64,000 bases of DNA from Flammeovirgaceae bacterium SG7u.111 (GTDB lineage Bacteria; Bacteroidota; Bacteroidia; Cytophagales; Flammeovirgaceae). Below are positions 18,303 through 27,916 of the stretch, piece by piece (positions within the stretch are counted from its first letter, which is position 1; the number at the start of each line of letters is the position of its first letter). The notes below the pieces were generated by a model that did not search any database, had not been told where the DNA came from, and worked only from the letters and a program-made list of their open reading frames with translations. The stretch covers positions 6,029,635 through 6,093,634 of the forward strand of contig CP139021.1 of NCBI GenBank assembly GCA_034044135.1. The letters run 5' to 3'. Position numbers and translations under genes: made by a program.

Positions 18303-19187
18303 ATGAATTACCAAAAAAAGAAAATAGCTGAAGCCCCAAGGCATGTTCCTTTTTCGACTGCTGTCCAAGTGATTTTTGGAGGTCTGAGTAATCGAATAGG
18401 TTGGCCTATATTTGGTTTTGGGATGATTTTCTTTTGGTTTTTCTCTTTTCGCTCCGAGCTCACCCACCTTCCTTTATATTTTGGAAAAACAGTAACTGTA
18501 CCCGGTAAAGTGAACCAGGTAAGGGAAACAGGCACGGTGGTAAACGAGCAAAGTATAGAAGAATATTATTTTTCTTTTTGGACGAAAGAGGGGGAAAAGC
18601 TAGAAGGCTCGTCTTTTGGAACCGATTACCAATATCACGTTGGCAGTAAGGTATCAGTAGAATACTTGAAAAGCAACCCTGAATATGCCAGAATTGAAGG
18701 TTGCCGAACTGCTGAAAATGGGATTGCCATTGGCTTACTTCCTCTTGTGATCCCGCTCATTGGATTGGTAATGGTCACTATAGCTCTCAACGGGGGAATA
18801 CGCTCATATTGGCTTCTGAAAAAAGGGGTAGCAGGTTATGGAAAACTTACCAGAAAAAAGGCAACGGGAAGGGAAATAAACGATCAGGTTATTTATAAAA
18901 TGTTCTTCAAGTTCAAGGCCATTGATGGAAATGAATATATGGCGGTGACCCACACTCACGAAACAGATGCACTAGAAGACGAAGAAAAGGAAGTGCTGTT
19001 GTATAACCCGCAAAAACCTAGGGAAGGAATACTTTTCGACAATTTGCCCGGTTCTCCTCAGCTAAATGAACTTGGGGAAATCATACCAGCCACCGATGCC
19101 AGTGTTACAACATCTTTGCTCATTCCTGTAATTTCTTTATTAGGGAATTTTTTTTATCTTTTTTACCACTTGCACCAAGGACTCTAA
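18303..19187 (+). CDS. DUF3592 domain membrane protein
   Basis: Protein of 294 residues with about four hydrophobic helices (roughly 33-50, 140-162, 275-292 and a weaker one). Two DUF3592-like beta-rich modules are visible: VPGKVNQVRETGTVV...VSVEYLKSNPEYARI and YGKLTRKKATGREIN...VLLYNPQKPREGIL. The function of DUF3592 is not known. It lies 54 bases upstream of mfd on the same strand and may be transcribed into it. Confidence 0.75.
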   Translation: MNYQKKKIAEAPRHVPFSTAVQVIFGGLSNRIGWPIFGFGMIFFWFFSFRSELTHLPLYFGKTVTVPGKVNQVRETGTVVNEQSIEEYYFSFWTKEGEKLEGSSFGTDYQYHVGSKVSVEYLKSNPEYARIEGCRTAENGIAIGLLPLVIPLIGLVMVTIALNGGIRSYWLLKKGVAGYGKLTRKKATGREINDQVIYKMFFKFKAIDGNEYMAVTHTHETDALEDEEKEVLLYNPQKPREGILFDNLPGSPQLNELGEIIPATDASVTTSLLIPVISLLGNFFYLFYHLHQGL

Positions 19188-19241
19188 TTTTTACTTTGTA
19201 GAGTTCTCTCAAACCCTTTGAATAAATAAGGGGTTTAATGA

Positions 19242-22200
19242 TTGTTTGAAATCAATACTAGACCATATACACTACGTGCTTTGAAAGCAACAGAATCAAA
19301 ATCGCCTACTACTGACGTACTATTGGAATTAGATGAGTTTTTCAGCTTCTTTGAAAAAGACAGCTTTCATTCAACGGCTTTAACCGAATTAAAAAACCGG
19401 AATGTTGTTCAATTTAAGGGTTTGACGGGAAGTATGGATGCGGTCATTGCAGCTAGCCATTTTCGTAATAGCCCAAGTAGCCATATGTACATCCTGCACG
19501 ACAAGGAAGAGGCTGCTTATTTCATGAATGACCTCCAACAGCTTCTTCCTACTACCGATATTTTAATTTTCCCCACTTCCTATAAAAAGCCTTACCAGTT
19601 TGCTGAAATAGAAAATGCCAATATTCTCCAGCGAGCCGAGGTGCTCAACCAGATAAATGGAAAAAAAGAGGATGTGCTGATAGTTACTTATCCTGATGCC
19701 CTCACCGAAAAGGTAATTAACCAGCGGTCTTTGTTGGAAAACACGTTTTCGGCAAAGCTAGGGGAAAAAGTAAGTGTAGATTTTGTAAGCGAACTACTGA
19801 TAGAGTACGATTTTGAGAAAACAGATTTTGTTTACGAAGCAGGGCAATTTTCGGTAAGAGGAGGAATCATTGATATCTTTTCCTATGCAAATGAGCTTCC
19901 CTATAGGTTAGAGCTATTTGGAGATGAAATTGATAATATCCGAACTTTTGACCCCATCACCCAACTTTCTGTTGAAACCAAGACGTTTGTTTCCATTATC
20001 CCTAATGTTCAAACAAAACTTTTACAGGAAGTGAGAGATTCTTTTTTGAACTTCATTCCTAAAAACACAGTCGTTTGGCTTAAGGATTACCAACTCACCA
20101 CCGATACTTTTTCAAAGTATTTTCAAAGTGCTACAGAGGATTTCAATTCTATTTTAAAAGCTTGCGGAGATACGCAAGTAATAAGCCATCCTGAAGACTT
20201 ATTTGTTTCTACAGAAGTATTTGAAGAACAGCTTTCTGCCTTTACCAAAGTTGAATTTGGAAACCGCTTTTACCTCAAAACAAAACTAACTTTTGATTTT
20301 AACTCATCGCCCCAGCCCAATTTCAACAAGGATTTTAATTTGCTAAAAGATGAGCTAGACCAAAAGGAATCGAAAGGGTATAAAAATATAATCATAGCAG
20401 AGTCGCAACGCCAGCTCGATAGGCTAAAAACGATTTTTGAAGAGATTGACCCGGACTTGGAGTACAGAGAAATGCGCCTTTCGCTCCGATCGGGCTTTAT
20501 CGATGAAATCACAAAAGTAGTTTGCTATACCGATCACCAGATTTTTGAACGGTTTCATCGCTATCACGAGAAAAAAAAATATTCTAAGTCAAAAGCCCTC
20601 ACCCTAAAAGAACTCCGAGAGCTAAAAGTTGGAGATTATATCACCCATATTGACTATGGCATCGGTCGCTTTGGCGGGATGGAAAAGGTGGTAAATAATG
20701 AGCGCCCTCAAGAAGCTATCCGGCTCATCTATAGAGATGATGATATCTTATACCTGAGTGTACACAGCTTGCACAAACTTTCTAAATATTCTGGGCAGGA
20801 AACCAAAGCGCCGAAAATGAGCAAGCTAGGCTCGCCCGAATGGGAGCAGAAAAAGACCAAAGCGAAGAAGAAAATCAAGGATATAGCCAAAGACTTGATC
20901 ACGCTCTACGCAAAACGGAAAACAGCACCTGGCTATCAGTTTGGAACAGACAATTACATGCAAGCTGAGCTTGAGTCGTCTTTTTTATACGAAGAAACAC
21001 CTGACCAGGCAAAAGCCATTGAAGATGTAAAAGTAGATATGGAACAGCCTCACCCTATGGACAGACTGGTTTGCGGCGATGTAGGATTTGGCAAAACGGA
21101 AGTGGCAGTACGTGCGGCTTTTAAAGCAATTTGTGACAGCAAACAAGTTGCTGTTTTGGTACCTACTACTATTTTGGCCGTACAACACTACAATACATTT
21201 AAAAATAGGTTAGATAAATTTCCCTGTCGGATTGAGTTTATAAATAGATTTAAAACTGCAAAAGAAATACGGAAAACACTAAAAGAAGCAGCAGAGGGCA
21301 AAATTGACATTCTGATAGGTACTCACAGGATCATAAGCAAAGATGTAAAATTCAAAAACCTTGGGCTTATGATCATAGATGAGGAACAGAAGTTTGGGGT
21401 GAAAGCAAAAGAACGCTTGAAAGAACTATGCATTAATGTAGATTCCCTAACCCTCACGGCGACACCAATCCCCAGAACTTTGCAGTTTTCTTTGATGGGA
21501 GCGAGAGATTTGTCCATTATTTCCACTCCCCCACCCAACCGCCAACCTGTTACTACCGAGCTTCAAACGTATAGCGATGAAATTATACGAGATGCCATAC
21601 GCCGGGAATTGTACAGAGGAGGTCAAGTTTTCTTTGTTCATAACCGAATAAAAGATATTGAAGCAGTTGCAAATAGTATTTTAAGCCTAGTACCTGATGC
21701 TCGGGTAGCTTATGCTCATGGGCAAATGGACGGTGTGAGGCTGGAAAAAATAATGATGGCCTTTATTGATGGAGATTATGACGTGTTGGTTTCTACCAAT
21801 ATTATCGAGTCAGGGCTTGATATTCCAAATGCTAACACCATTATTATAAATCGGGCCCACACCTTTGGTCTTTCAGATCTTCACCAAATGCGTGGAAGAG
21901 TTGGACGATCCAATAAAAAAGCTTATTGTTACCTCATCACCCCAGCATTAATTGGCCTTTCGGCAGATTCGAGGAAAAGACTAAGTACCTTGGAAGAGTT
22001 TTCTGATCTTGGCGATGGGTTCAAAGTTGCTATGCGAGATTTGGACATTAGGGGCGCTGGTAATTTATTGGGTGGAGAACAAAGCGGTTTTATTACCGAC
22101 CTAGGTTTTGACACTTATAATAAAATACTAGAGGAGGCAATTGGCGAACTGAAAGAAAAAGAGTTCAGAGATTTGTTCAAAAAAGAGCTAGAACTTACAG

Positions 22201-22667
22201 AGGGACAATTAAAAGTTGACTGTACGGTTGAGACAGACTTTGAAATATTGATCCCAGAAGATTATGTCACAAATATTTCTGAACGTTTGAACCTCTATAT
22301 AGCTGCAGATGCTGTTTCTAACCCAAAAGGTTTAGAAAAGTTTTCAACTTCACTAATCGATCGCTTTGGGCCTCTCCCAAACCAAGTAGAGGACTTATTG
22401 GAGACAATTAGGCTTAGGTGGAAATGTGAAAAATTGGGTATTGAGAAACTTATTTTAAAATCTGGTACGCTCAAATCCTATTTAGCTGAACATGAGAATG
22501 CTTCGTATTATCAATCCAACCTTTTTGGGAAAATATTGAAATATGTTGGAAAAAATCCGAGGACTTGTAGATTAAAAGAGGCAAAAAAACGTGTTATTTT
22601 TATAGTAGAAGACATTTCTTCCATACATGAAGCTATGCACTGTATAAATGAAATTTTGGAAGAATAG
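19242..22667 (+). CDS. mfd: Transcription-repair coupling factor
   Basis: ATP-dependent translocase that removes stalled RNA polymerase at DNA damage and recruits UvrA. 1141 residues: UvrB-like N-terminus (GIIDIFSYANELPYRLELFGDEID), RNA polymerase interaction domain (about 455-520, VGDYITHIDYGIGRF), helicase core with Walker A GDVGFGKTE (near 612), DEEQ box (near 713), TATPIPRTL and the motif VI region MRGRVGRS, then the TRCF C-terminal domain. The start is a TTG at 19242: an in-frame TGA directly precedes it, and AAGGGG lies 8 bases upstream. No ATG occurs in frame until well into the conserved region. Confidence 0.96.
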   Translation: MFEINTRPYTLRALKATESKSPTTDVLLELDEFFSFFEKDSFHSTALTELKNRNVVQFKGLTGSMDAVIAASHFRNSPSSHMYILHDKEEAAYFMNDLQQLLPTTDILIFPTSYKKPYQFAEIENANILQRAEVLNQINGKKEDVLIVTYPDALTEKVINQRSLLENTFSAKLGEKVSVDFVSELLIEYDFEKTDFVYEAGQFSVRGGIIDIFSYANELPYRLELFGDEIDNIRTFDPITQLSVETKTFVSIIPNVQTKLLQEVRDSFLNFIPKNTVVWLKDYQLTTDTFSKYFQSATEDFNSILKACGDTQVISHPEDLFVSTEVFEEQLSAFTKVEFGNRFYLKTKLTFDFNSSPQPNFNKDFNLLKDELDQKESKGYKNIIIAESQRQLDRLKTIFEEIDPDLEYREMRLSLRSGFIDEITKVVCYTDHQIFERFHRYHEKKKYSKSKALTLKELRELKVGDYITHIDYGIGRFGGMEKVVNNERPQEAIRLIYRDDDILYLSVHSLHKLSKYSGQETKAPKMSKLGSPEWEQKKTKAKKKIKDIAKDLITLYAKRKTAPGYQFGTDNYMQAELESSFLYEETPDQAKAIEDVKVDMEQPHPMDRLVCGDVGFGKTEVAVRAAFKAICDSKQVAVLVPTTILAVQHYNTFKNRLDKFPCRIEFINRFKTAKEIRKTLKEAAEGKIDILIGTHRIISKDVKFKNLGLMIIDEEQKFGVKAKERLKELCINVDSLTLTATPIPRTLQFSLMGARDLSIISTPPPNRQPVTTELQTYSDEIIRDAIRRELYRGGQVFFVHNRIKDIEAVANSILSLVPDARVAYAHGQMDGVRLEKIMMAFIDGDYDVLVSTNIIESGLDIPNANTIIINRAHTFGLSDLHQMRGRVGRSNKKAYCYLITPALIGLSADSRKRLSTLEEFSDLGDGFKVAMRDLDIRGAGNLLGGEQSGFITDLGFDTYNKILEEAIGELKEKEFRDLFKKELELTEGQLKVDCTVETDFEILIPEDYVTNISERLNLYIAADAVSNPKGLEKFSTSLIDRFGPLPNQVEDLLETIRLRWKCEKLGIEKLILKSGTLKSYLAEHENASYYQSNLFGKILKYVGKNPRTCRLKEAKKRVIFIVEDISSIHEAMHCINEILEE

Positions 22668-22818
22668 TTTTTTAGGTACAATTATTGAATTAGTTACATC
22701 GATATATTTTTACCTTCCAATTTCCAGTGGCAATAAAAATATACAGTCTTAGTTAATTAGAAAGTTAATCAAAATCTTGAGAAAGATACATAGCCTGAAA
22801 TCATTTAATAAATTAATT

Positions 22819-24063
22819 ATGAACAGATTGAAAAGCCTTTTTCACTTGCTTTTTCTACTTTCAGTCTCAACACTCATCTTGAGTAGTTGCGGTAAAAAGA
22901 ATGACTTTCCATCTGCAATGGATCCAGGTAAGCGAAGTACCACTACAGGTATGGCTTACAACGGAAAAGATGAGAATTCTTTTGGAGTAAGAAAATATTA
23001 TGGACAACCAGTAGGACCAAACCTTCGCTATATTGAAGGTGGTAGAGTTGTTTTAGGATCTTATGAAGAAGATCTTATGGGCTCTATGGATAACCTAGAA
23101 AGAACAGTTACTGTATCGTCTTTTTATATGGACGAAACAGAGATTACCAATATCAACTGGCAAGAATACCTTCACTATGTAAGAGATTCAGGCGCTGTTT
23201 ATTGGGAAGAGGCTTTGCCAGATACAACAGTTTGGTCAAAAGAACTTGCTTTTAACGATCCATATGTTGATAATTACTTCCGTTACCCTGGCTTCAGGTT
23301 CCACCCTGTAGTAGGTGTAAGTTGGTTGCAAGCAAAGAACTACTGTACATGGAGAACTTCAGTGGTAAATCGTAACCTAGTAATGAAAAACGGTACTGAC
23401 GAAGAAGTTTCTGCAGCAGAAGCGGGTGATAAAATTCCTCTTGAGTCTGGTATTGTAGTTCCAAACTATAGGCTACCAACCGAATCTGAGTGGGAATATG
23501 CAGCACAAGCACTAATAGGTGTACAAGAATATGACGAAAACCAAAGCCACAGAAGACTTTATCCTTGGGATGGTCACTCTACAAGGAATCCATATGGAGA
23601 TCAAATGGGCAACTTTATGGCCAACTTCAAAAGAGGTCGTGGTGACTATGCTGGTATCGCTGGTAAGTTGAATGATGGGGCTATGATTACTGAACCTGTT
23701 TACAACAACCCTCCTAACGATTACGGTTTGTATAACATGGCTGGTAATGTAAGTGAGTGGGTTGAAGATATTTACCGTCCACTTTCATACCAAGATATGG
23801 AAGACCTTAACCCAGTTAGGAACAGTGGTTTCTTAGATGATGCAGCTTGGGATTATGTTTATGACAAGCCACAATGGTCTACATTTATTGATAACCATGT
23901 AAGGGTTTATAAAGGTGGTTCTTGGAAAGATGTAGCTTACTGGTTATCTCCTGGTACAAGAAGATACCTTGAAGAAGATTCAGCAACTGCTACCATTGGT
24001 TTCCGTTGTACGATGATTGCAGCTGATGCAACTCCTCCAGATGGCAACAAGCTTAAAAGATAA
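22819..24063 (+). CDS. gldJ: Gliding motility lipoprotein GldJ
   Basis: Lipoprotein of 414 residues required in related bacteria for gliding motility and type IX secretion. The signal peptide ends in LSSC. The rest is a formylglycine-generating-enzyme/SUMF1-like fold: GGRVVLGS, MDETEITN, PVVGVSWLQAKNYCTWR, YRLPTESEWEYAA, NMAGNVSEWVED, GGSWKD, TIGFRC. The motif RSTTTGMAYN after the lipobox is GldJ-like. The related GldK is normally followed by gldL, gldM and gldN, which are absent here. The ATG at 22819 is chosen because it begins the lipoprotein signal. It is shorter than Flavobacterium GldJ. Confidence 0.9.
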   Translation: MNRLKSLFHLLFLLSVSTLILSSCGKKNDFPSAMDPGKRSTTTGMAYNGKDENSFGVRKYYGQPVGPNLRYIEGGRVVLGSYEEDLMGSMDNLERTVTVSSFYMDETEITNINWQEYLHYVRDSGAVYWEEALPDTTVWSKELAFNDPYVDNYFRYPGFRFHPVVGVSWLQAKNYCTWRTSVVNRNLVMKNGTDEEVSAAEAGDKIPLESGIVVPNYRLPTESEWEYAAQALIGVQEYDENQSHRRLYPWDGHSTRNPYGDQMGNFMANFKRGRGDYAGIAGKLNDGAMITEPVYNNPPNDYGLYNMAGNVSEWVEDIYRPLSYQDMEDLNPVRNSGFLDDAAWDYVYDKPQWSTFIDNHVRVYKGGSWKDVAYWLSPGTRRYLEEDSATATIGFRCTMIAADATPPDGNKLKR

Positions 24064-24080
24064 GAATAGATTAAAATTCT

Positions 24081-24124
24081 AAAAAAAATACCTGAAGAGG
24101 AAATTCCTCTTCAGGTATTTTTTT
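24081..24124 (+). terminator. Terminator of gldJ
   Basis: Perfect 15-bp stem ATACCTGAAGAGGAA / TTCCTCTTCAGGTAT with a single-base loop, A run before and T run after. It can also end leftward transcripts from the kinase remnant. Confidence 0.93.
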
Positions 24125-24128
24125 ATGT

Positions 24129-24269
24129 TCAAGAATAAACTTCTGGCATGGTGAAGTACAAAGTAGCCGTAGCTCCCTTCTTTTCCTCGTTCTCTAGCCA
24201 AATATCACCTTTGCGCATCTCCATTATTTTTTCACAGCTTGCCAGACCAATACCACTTAAAACTTGACG
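24129..24269 (-). pseudogene. Histidine kinase C-terminal remnant
   Basis: The minus strand encodes 46 residues ending in a stop that match the end of a histidine-kinase ATPase domain: SGIGLASCEKIMEMRKGDIW followed by KKGATATLYFTMP. GIGLA corresponds to the G2 box. An in-frame TAG sits just before the segment, and no upstream H-box or N-box could be found, so the rest of the gene is gone. Its stop is next to the gldJ terminator, as a real gene end would be. Confidence 0.65.
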
Positions 24270-24631
24270 CTACCGTAGACCATGAAACTGAGAAGTTAGT
24301 TAAAACTCTGAAAATAAATCACAAACAAAGGTTAACGAATAACAACCTTTGGCATTGTTGCTTTATAAAAGTCAACTTTTGTAGCCAACCTATATCAAGG
24401 ATAGTCACTAGTCCAGTTTTCCCTGAAGTTGGCTTACAGCTTGAGTTCTAAAAATTTCATATTCTATAATTATTACATCCCTTCATGATTGAAAAAATGT
24501 GTCCAATCTAAGGAGATTAAGAACTATAAACCTGTAATTCTCAGTAGAAGCTAATAAAAGAAATGTATCTCCTAAATTACTTAATTGAGACCGCGCCGAA
24601 CTTACCAACCCCACTTTCCGTTAAAAAGTCA
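24270..24631. other. Gene-free stretch beyond the kinase remnant
   Basis: I see no further recognisable coding remnant on either strand. It is AT-rich and probably decayed sequence left by the lost kinase gene. Confidence 0.4.
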
Positions 24632-24639
24632 TACATTTG
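24632..24639 (+). promoter_or_regulatory. -7 promoter element before the small basic protein
   Basis: TACATTTG matches TAnnTTTG and lies 33 bases before the ATG at 24673. It supports transcription of that short gene. Confidence 0.35.
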
Positions 24640-24672
24640 CATCAATATCTAATTTTAAAAAATCCATAAATC

Positions 24673-24864
24673 ATGAGCAAACAGAAAAAGAAGCGGCAAA
24701 AGCGACCTGCTGAGCTGCAAGCACTGAAAGTAGCAATTACCAATACCCTGAAAACACGAGTGGTAAAAAGTAAGAAAACCTATACGAGGAAGATGAAGCA
24801 CAAAAAGCTAGAACCTTCCTCTTTTTTTATGTCTTTTCTAGCCAATCGACTTCTTTTTTCATAA
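24673..24864 (+). CDS. Small very basic protein
   Basis: Predicted protein of 63 residues whose first 46 are extremely rich in Lys and Arg (MSKQKKKRQKRPAELQ...SKKTYTRKMKHKK), suggesting nucleic-acid binding. The last 17 residues are hydrophobic and coded from within a terminator-like hairpin, so the natural C-terminus is uncertain. A promoter element precedes it. I do not recognise a family. Confidence 0.5.
   Translation: MSKQKKKRQKRPAELQALKVAITNTLKTRVVKSKKTYTRKMKHKKLEPSSFFMSFLANRLLFS
24785..24828 (+). terminator. Terminator-like hairpin inside the small basic gene
   Basis: GAGGAAG and CTTCCTC pair around a loop of about 22 bases and are followed by seven Ts. It overlaps the 3' part of the reading frame, about 35 bases before its stop codon. 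Confidence 0.4.
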
Positions 24865-25026
24865 CCTTCTCCCCTCCCCTTCAACAAATCAATGCCTTTC
24901 TTTTCTGTTTCACTTCCCCATTTTTCCACTTGAGTTCCAGTCTATTTGTCAAACCCATTTAATTATTCTTCTTTTGAGAAAGGTATGCCCTAGTCCAAAG
25001 AAGTCAGGTATTACCTATGAAAACGT

Positions 25027-25992
25027 ATGAAGAAATCTTACAAAAAAGTCTTCTTGATCATAGTAGTTCTCATGCTCTCTGGACCTATTATGGAAAGCAT
25101 TCGAATATCTATGGGTAGGCATCGGCTGCCACTTCCTGTTCTTTCCGGCATTCAGCTACTGTGCATTTTGGGAAGTATTTTTCTTGATAGCCAACTTACC
25201 AAGTACAATAAAAAACCGTTTGTTTCCTATATTTCAATAAGTATTGCCAACATTTTATTTGTATCCTTAGCATTATTCATTTTCCATTCCATCACACAAA
25301 CTCCCTTTATTTATATCCGCTCTATCAGCATTTCTTTCACCGTCAGCCTGTACTTCATTTTTGCAGATCAGATAGAAAGAAACCGAGCTAAAAAGCAAGA
25401 AAACGAGGAGTTAAAAAGCCAAAAGTCGAAGGCGGAAATGGAGGTGCTAAAGCAACAGATAAACCCGCACTTTTTGTTTAATAGCCTTAACACGCTCAAG
25501 GAGCTGATAGAAGAAGACCAAGGAAGTGCTGTTCAGTATCTCCAAAAGTTTTCGAAACTTTACCGCTATGTTCTCGCTTCCAACGGGCAAGATTTGGTAA
25601 GAATAGAAGAGGAGCTAGAATTTTTAGAAAAGTATTTCCAACTGCTGCAAAAGCGCTTTGGCGATAGACTAACCATGAGCCTCCACAATTCGGAAGTGGC
25701 GAAGGGCAAGCTTATACCGCCCATGAGCTTACAACTTTTACTGGAAAATGCCATTAAGCACAACGAGGTATCCAACGAACACCCGCTCCATGTCGATTTT
25801 ACTTTCCATCCAGACAGTGTGGAAATTGAAAATAAAGTAAAAAGCAAAACTTCTTTTGTGCAAAGCAATGGACTAGGGCTAAGTAACTTGGAATTTAGAG
25901 TTCGGCACTTTTTGCATAAAGAAATCACTTTTGGGTTCACGGAAAATCAAGATAAATTCAGGGTTTTATTACCAATTAGCGAACAAATATGA
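25027..25992 (+). CDS. LytS-type sensor histidine kinase
   Basis: Membrane sensor of 321 residues. About four helices lie in residues 7-118. After a short coiled coil comes the His_kinase domain QQINPHFLFNSLNTL, phospho-acceptor His148, and a degenerate HATPase domain (LLLENAIKHN, NGLGLSNLEFR). Its stop overlaps the start of the LytTR regulator gene by 4 bases (ATGA), so the two are translationally coupled. The signal sensed is unknown. Confidence 0.93.
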   Translation: MKKSYKKVFLIIVVLMLSGPIMESIRISMGRHRLPLPVLSGIQLLCILGSIFLDSQLTKYNKKPFVSYISISIANILFVSLALFIFHSITQTPFIYIRSISISFTVSLYFIFADQIERNRAKKQENEELKSQKSKAEMEVLKQQINPHFLFNSLNTLKELIEEDQGSAVQYLQKFSKLYRYVLASNGQDLVRIEEELEFLEKYFQLLQKRFGDRLTMSLHNSEVAKGKLIPPMSLQLLLENAIKHNEVSNEHPLHVDFTFHPDSVEIENKVKSKTSFVQSNGLGLSNLEFRVRHFLHKEITFGFTENQDKFRVLLPISEQI

Positions 25993-26765
25993 GTAGAAAA
26001 TTCACAGTTTTACTGATAGAAGATGAAAATGCCGCCAAGCGGGCATTAAAAAGAGCATTGGGCAAGCTCAATTTTGAGCACCAAATTCTTGAAGAATTTG
26101 AGACGGTAAAAGGAGCTGCAGCGTGGCTGAAAACCAACAATACCCCCGACCTCATTTTTATGGACATCCAACTCTCCGATGGAATTTCCTTCGAAATTTT
26201 TGACAAAGTTACCATCCAAAGTCCCGTAATTTTCACTACGGCTTACGATGAATATGCCATCCAGGCCTTTCGGGTAAACGGACTGGATTATCTCCTAAAA
26301 CCCATAGACGACGAAGACCTTTCTGAGGCAATTGAGCGGTTTAAAACCAACTTCTCTACCAACTCAACCAGGGCCGAGGACTTGAGCAGCTTGCACCAAG
26401 TGCTGCAAAAGCTTCACAAGCCTGCATATAGGGAAAGCTTTTTGGTACACCACAAGCACAAAATGCTAATGATAAACGTGCAGGACATTGCTTATTTTTA
26501 TGTGAACAATAAAGTCACGTACATCAAAAGCAACAAGAACCAAGACTATGCGCTCGACATAAAAATGGAGGAAATTGAGAAACAAGTTGACCCTGCCCAG
26601 TTCTTCCGTGCCAATAGGCAATACCTCGTTTCTAAGCGTAGCATCCAAGAAATCGAGTTCTATTTCAATAGTAAACTAAGCCTTACACTGCATCCTCCCA
26701 CCCTCGAGCTTGTGACCATTAGCAAGGAAAAAGCTCCTAGCTTTAAATTCTGGGCAAATAAGTAA
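25989..26765 (+). CDS. LytTR-family response regulator
   Basis: Regulator of 258 residues: receiver domain (about 5-125) with acidic pair Glu11/Asp12, phospho-acceptor Asp59 in IFMDIQLSDG, and KP in LLKPIDD; then a LytTR DNA-binding domain (about 150-255; FLVHHKHKMLMINVQDIAYFY, FFRANRQYLVSKRSI). It is co-transcribed with its kinase. The target is unknown; the YHYH gene 170 bases downstream is a candidate only by position. Confidence 0.94.
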   Translation: MSRKFTVLLIEDENAAKRALKRALGKLNFEHQILEEFETVKGAAAWLKTNNTPDLIFMDIQLSDGISFEIFDKVTIQSPVIFTTAYDEYAIQAFRVNGLDYLLKPIDDEDLSEAIERFKTNFSTNSTRAEDLSSLHQVLQKLHKPAYRESFLVHHKHKMLMINVQDIAYFYVNNKVTYIKSNKNQDYALDIKMEEIEKQVDPAQFFRANRQYLVSKRSIQEIEFYFNSKLSLTLHPPTLELVTISKEKAPSFKFWANK

Positions 26766-26932
26766 TCCGTTTCAGTTCTCGATTCGGAGGTTTCAGTTTT
26801 GAGTTTCGCCGTTTTGGCTTTAATCGCCAGCATTGAGGGTATACAGCTCGTATTTTTATAGTGTAAATCATTCTTATCCAAACACCAATTTGGAAAAAGG
26901 TCTAAATACTAACACAACAAAAATACATTCTA

Positions 26933-27904
26933 ATGAAAACTCCATTGAACATGCATACGCTTTTACTTTTACTTGGCCTATTCATCGCATCCTGTGATGG
27001 AAATGACGGTGAAATAGAAGAAGAAGTACTAGATCCAAGTGATTGTGACGATGTAGCAACTGTCGACCTTGGCAACCGAGGGGTTTGTAGTGAATCGTTG
27101 AGCTATACTTCTGAAGTCAACTTCAGTATAGATGGAGATAGCCGGGTGATTACTTCCAATGCTATTCCCGACCATAAAGTTGGGCTTTTTGGTGGGGGGC
27201 AAGGCTCGCTCAATCCAAATGCAATTGGAGAGGTGGAAGAGACCTACCGAATACCACTTTTTCCTAGTCTTTCGGGTAGTATTACCCCTTTGCTCAGTAC
27301 TACTTCTGGTCCGCAATATGAATTTGGAATAATGCTAAATGGGGTCATTCTGGATCCGGAAGCCGCAGAGCCATGGCCGCACAGTGGAAGTTTTTTCAAC
27401 TCAAACGTCAACTGGGAGTGGAATTTGGATGCGATGTCCATAAATCTTGGCCTAGATTGCAACAATGCTCATGTTCAACCAACGGGAAAATATCATTACC
27501 ATGGTGTACCTACTTTGTACCTAGAATCAATAAATGCTACTTCCAACCAAATGACCTTGATAGGCTATGCTGCCGACGGCTTCCCCATCTACTACATGTA
27601 CGGTTACAAAGAAGCAAGCAACAGCTCAAGTGGAATTACTGCACTCAACTCGAGCTTTTCCCTCAAGCAGGGCGACCGACCTGGCGATGGCGACTCTGCC
27701 CCTTGCGGCGAATACTCTGGAATTTACACGAATGACTACGAATATGTGGGTGGAGATGGTGATCTGGACGAGTGTAACGGAAGAACAGGAGTAACGCCAG
27801 AATACCCAAATGGCACCTATTATTATGTAATAACGGAAGATTTCCCTTTCCTTCCACGCTGCCTCAAAGGAACACCTTCAGCAGATTTTAAAATTGGAAG
27901 GTAA
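26933..27904 (+). CDS. YHYH-domain lipoprotein
   Basis: Lipoprotein of 323 residues: signal peptide with lipobox IASC, an acidic linker (GEIEEEVLDPSDCDD), then the YHYH domain, named for GKYHYHGVP near residue 190. Other conserved blocks are IMLNGVILDPEAAEPW, GYAADGFPIYYMYGY and PNGTYYYVITEDFPFLPRCLKG. The family is common in marine Bacteroidota and is suspected of binding metal; its function is not established. The next gene begins 12 bases later, so the two are likely made together. Confidence 0.85.
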   Translation: MKTPLNMHTLLLLLGLFIASCDGNDGEIEEEVLDPSDCDDVATVDLGNRGVCSESLSYTSEVNFSIDGDSRVITSNAIPDHKVGLFGGGQGSLNPNAIGEVEETYRIPLFPSLSGSITPLLSTTSGPQYEFGIMLNGVILDPEAAEPWPHSGSFFNSNVNWEWNLDAMSINLGLDCNNAHVQPTGKYHYHGVPTLYLESINATSNQMTLIGYAADGFPIYYMYGYKEASNSSSGITALNSSFSLKQGDRPGDGDSAPCGEYSGIYTNDYEYVGGDGDLDECNGRTGVTPEYPNGTYYYVITEDFPFLPRCLKGTPSADFKIGR

Positions 27905-27916
27905 TACTCTAAAGCT

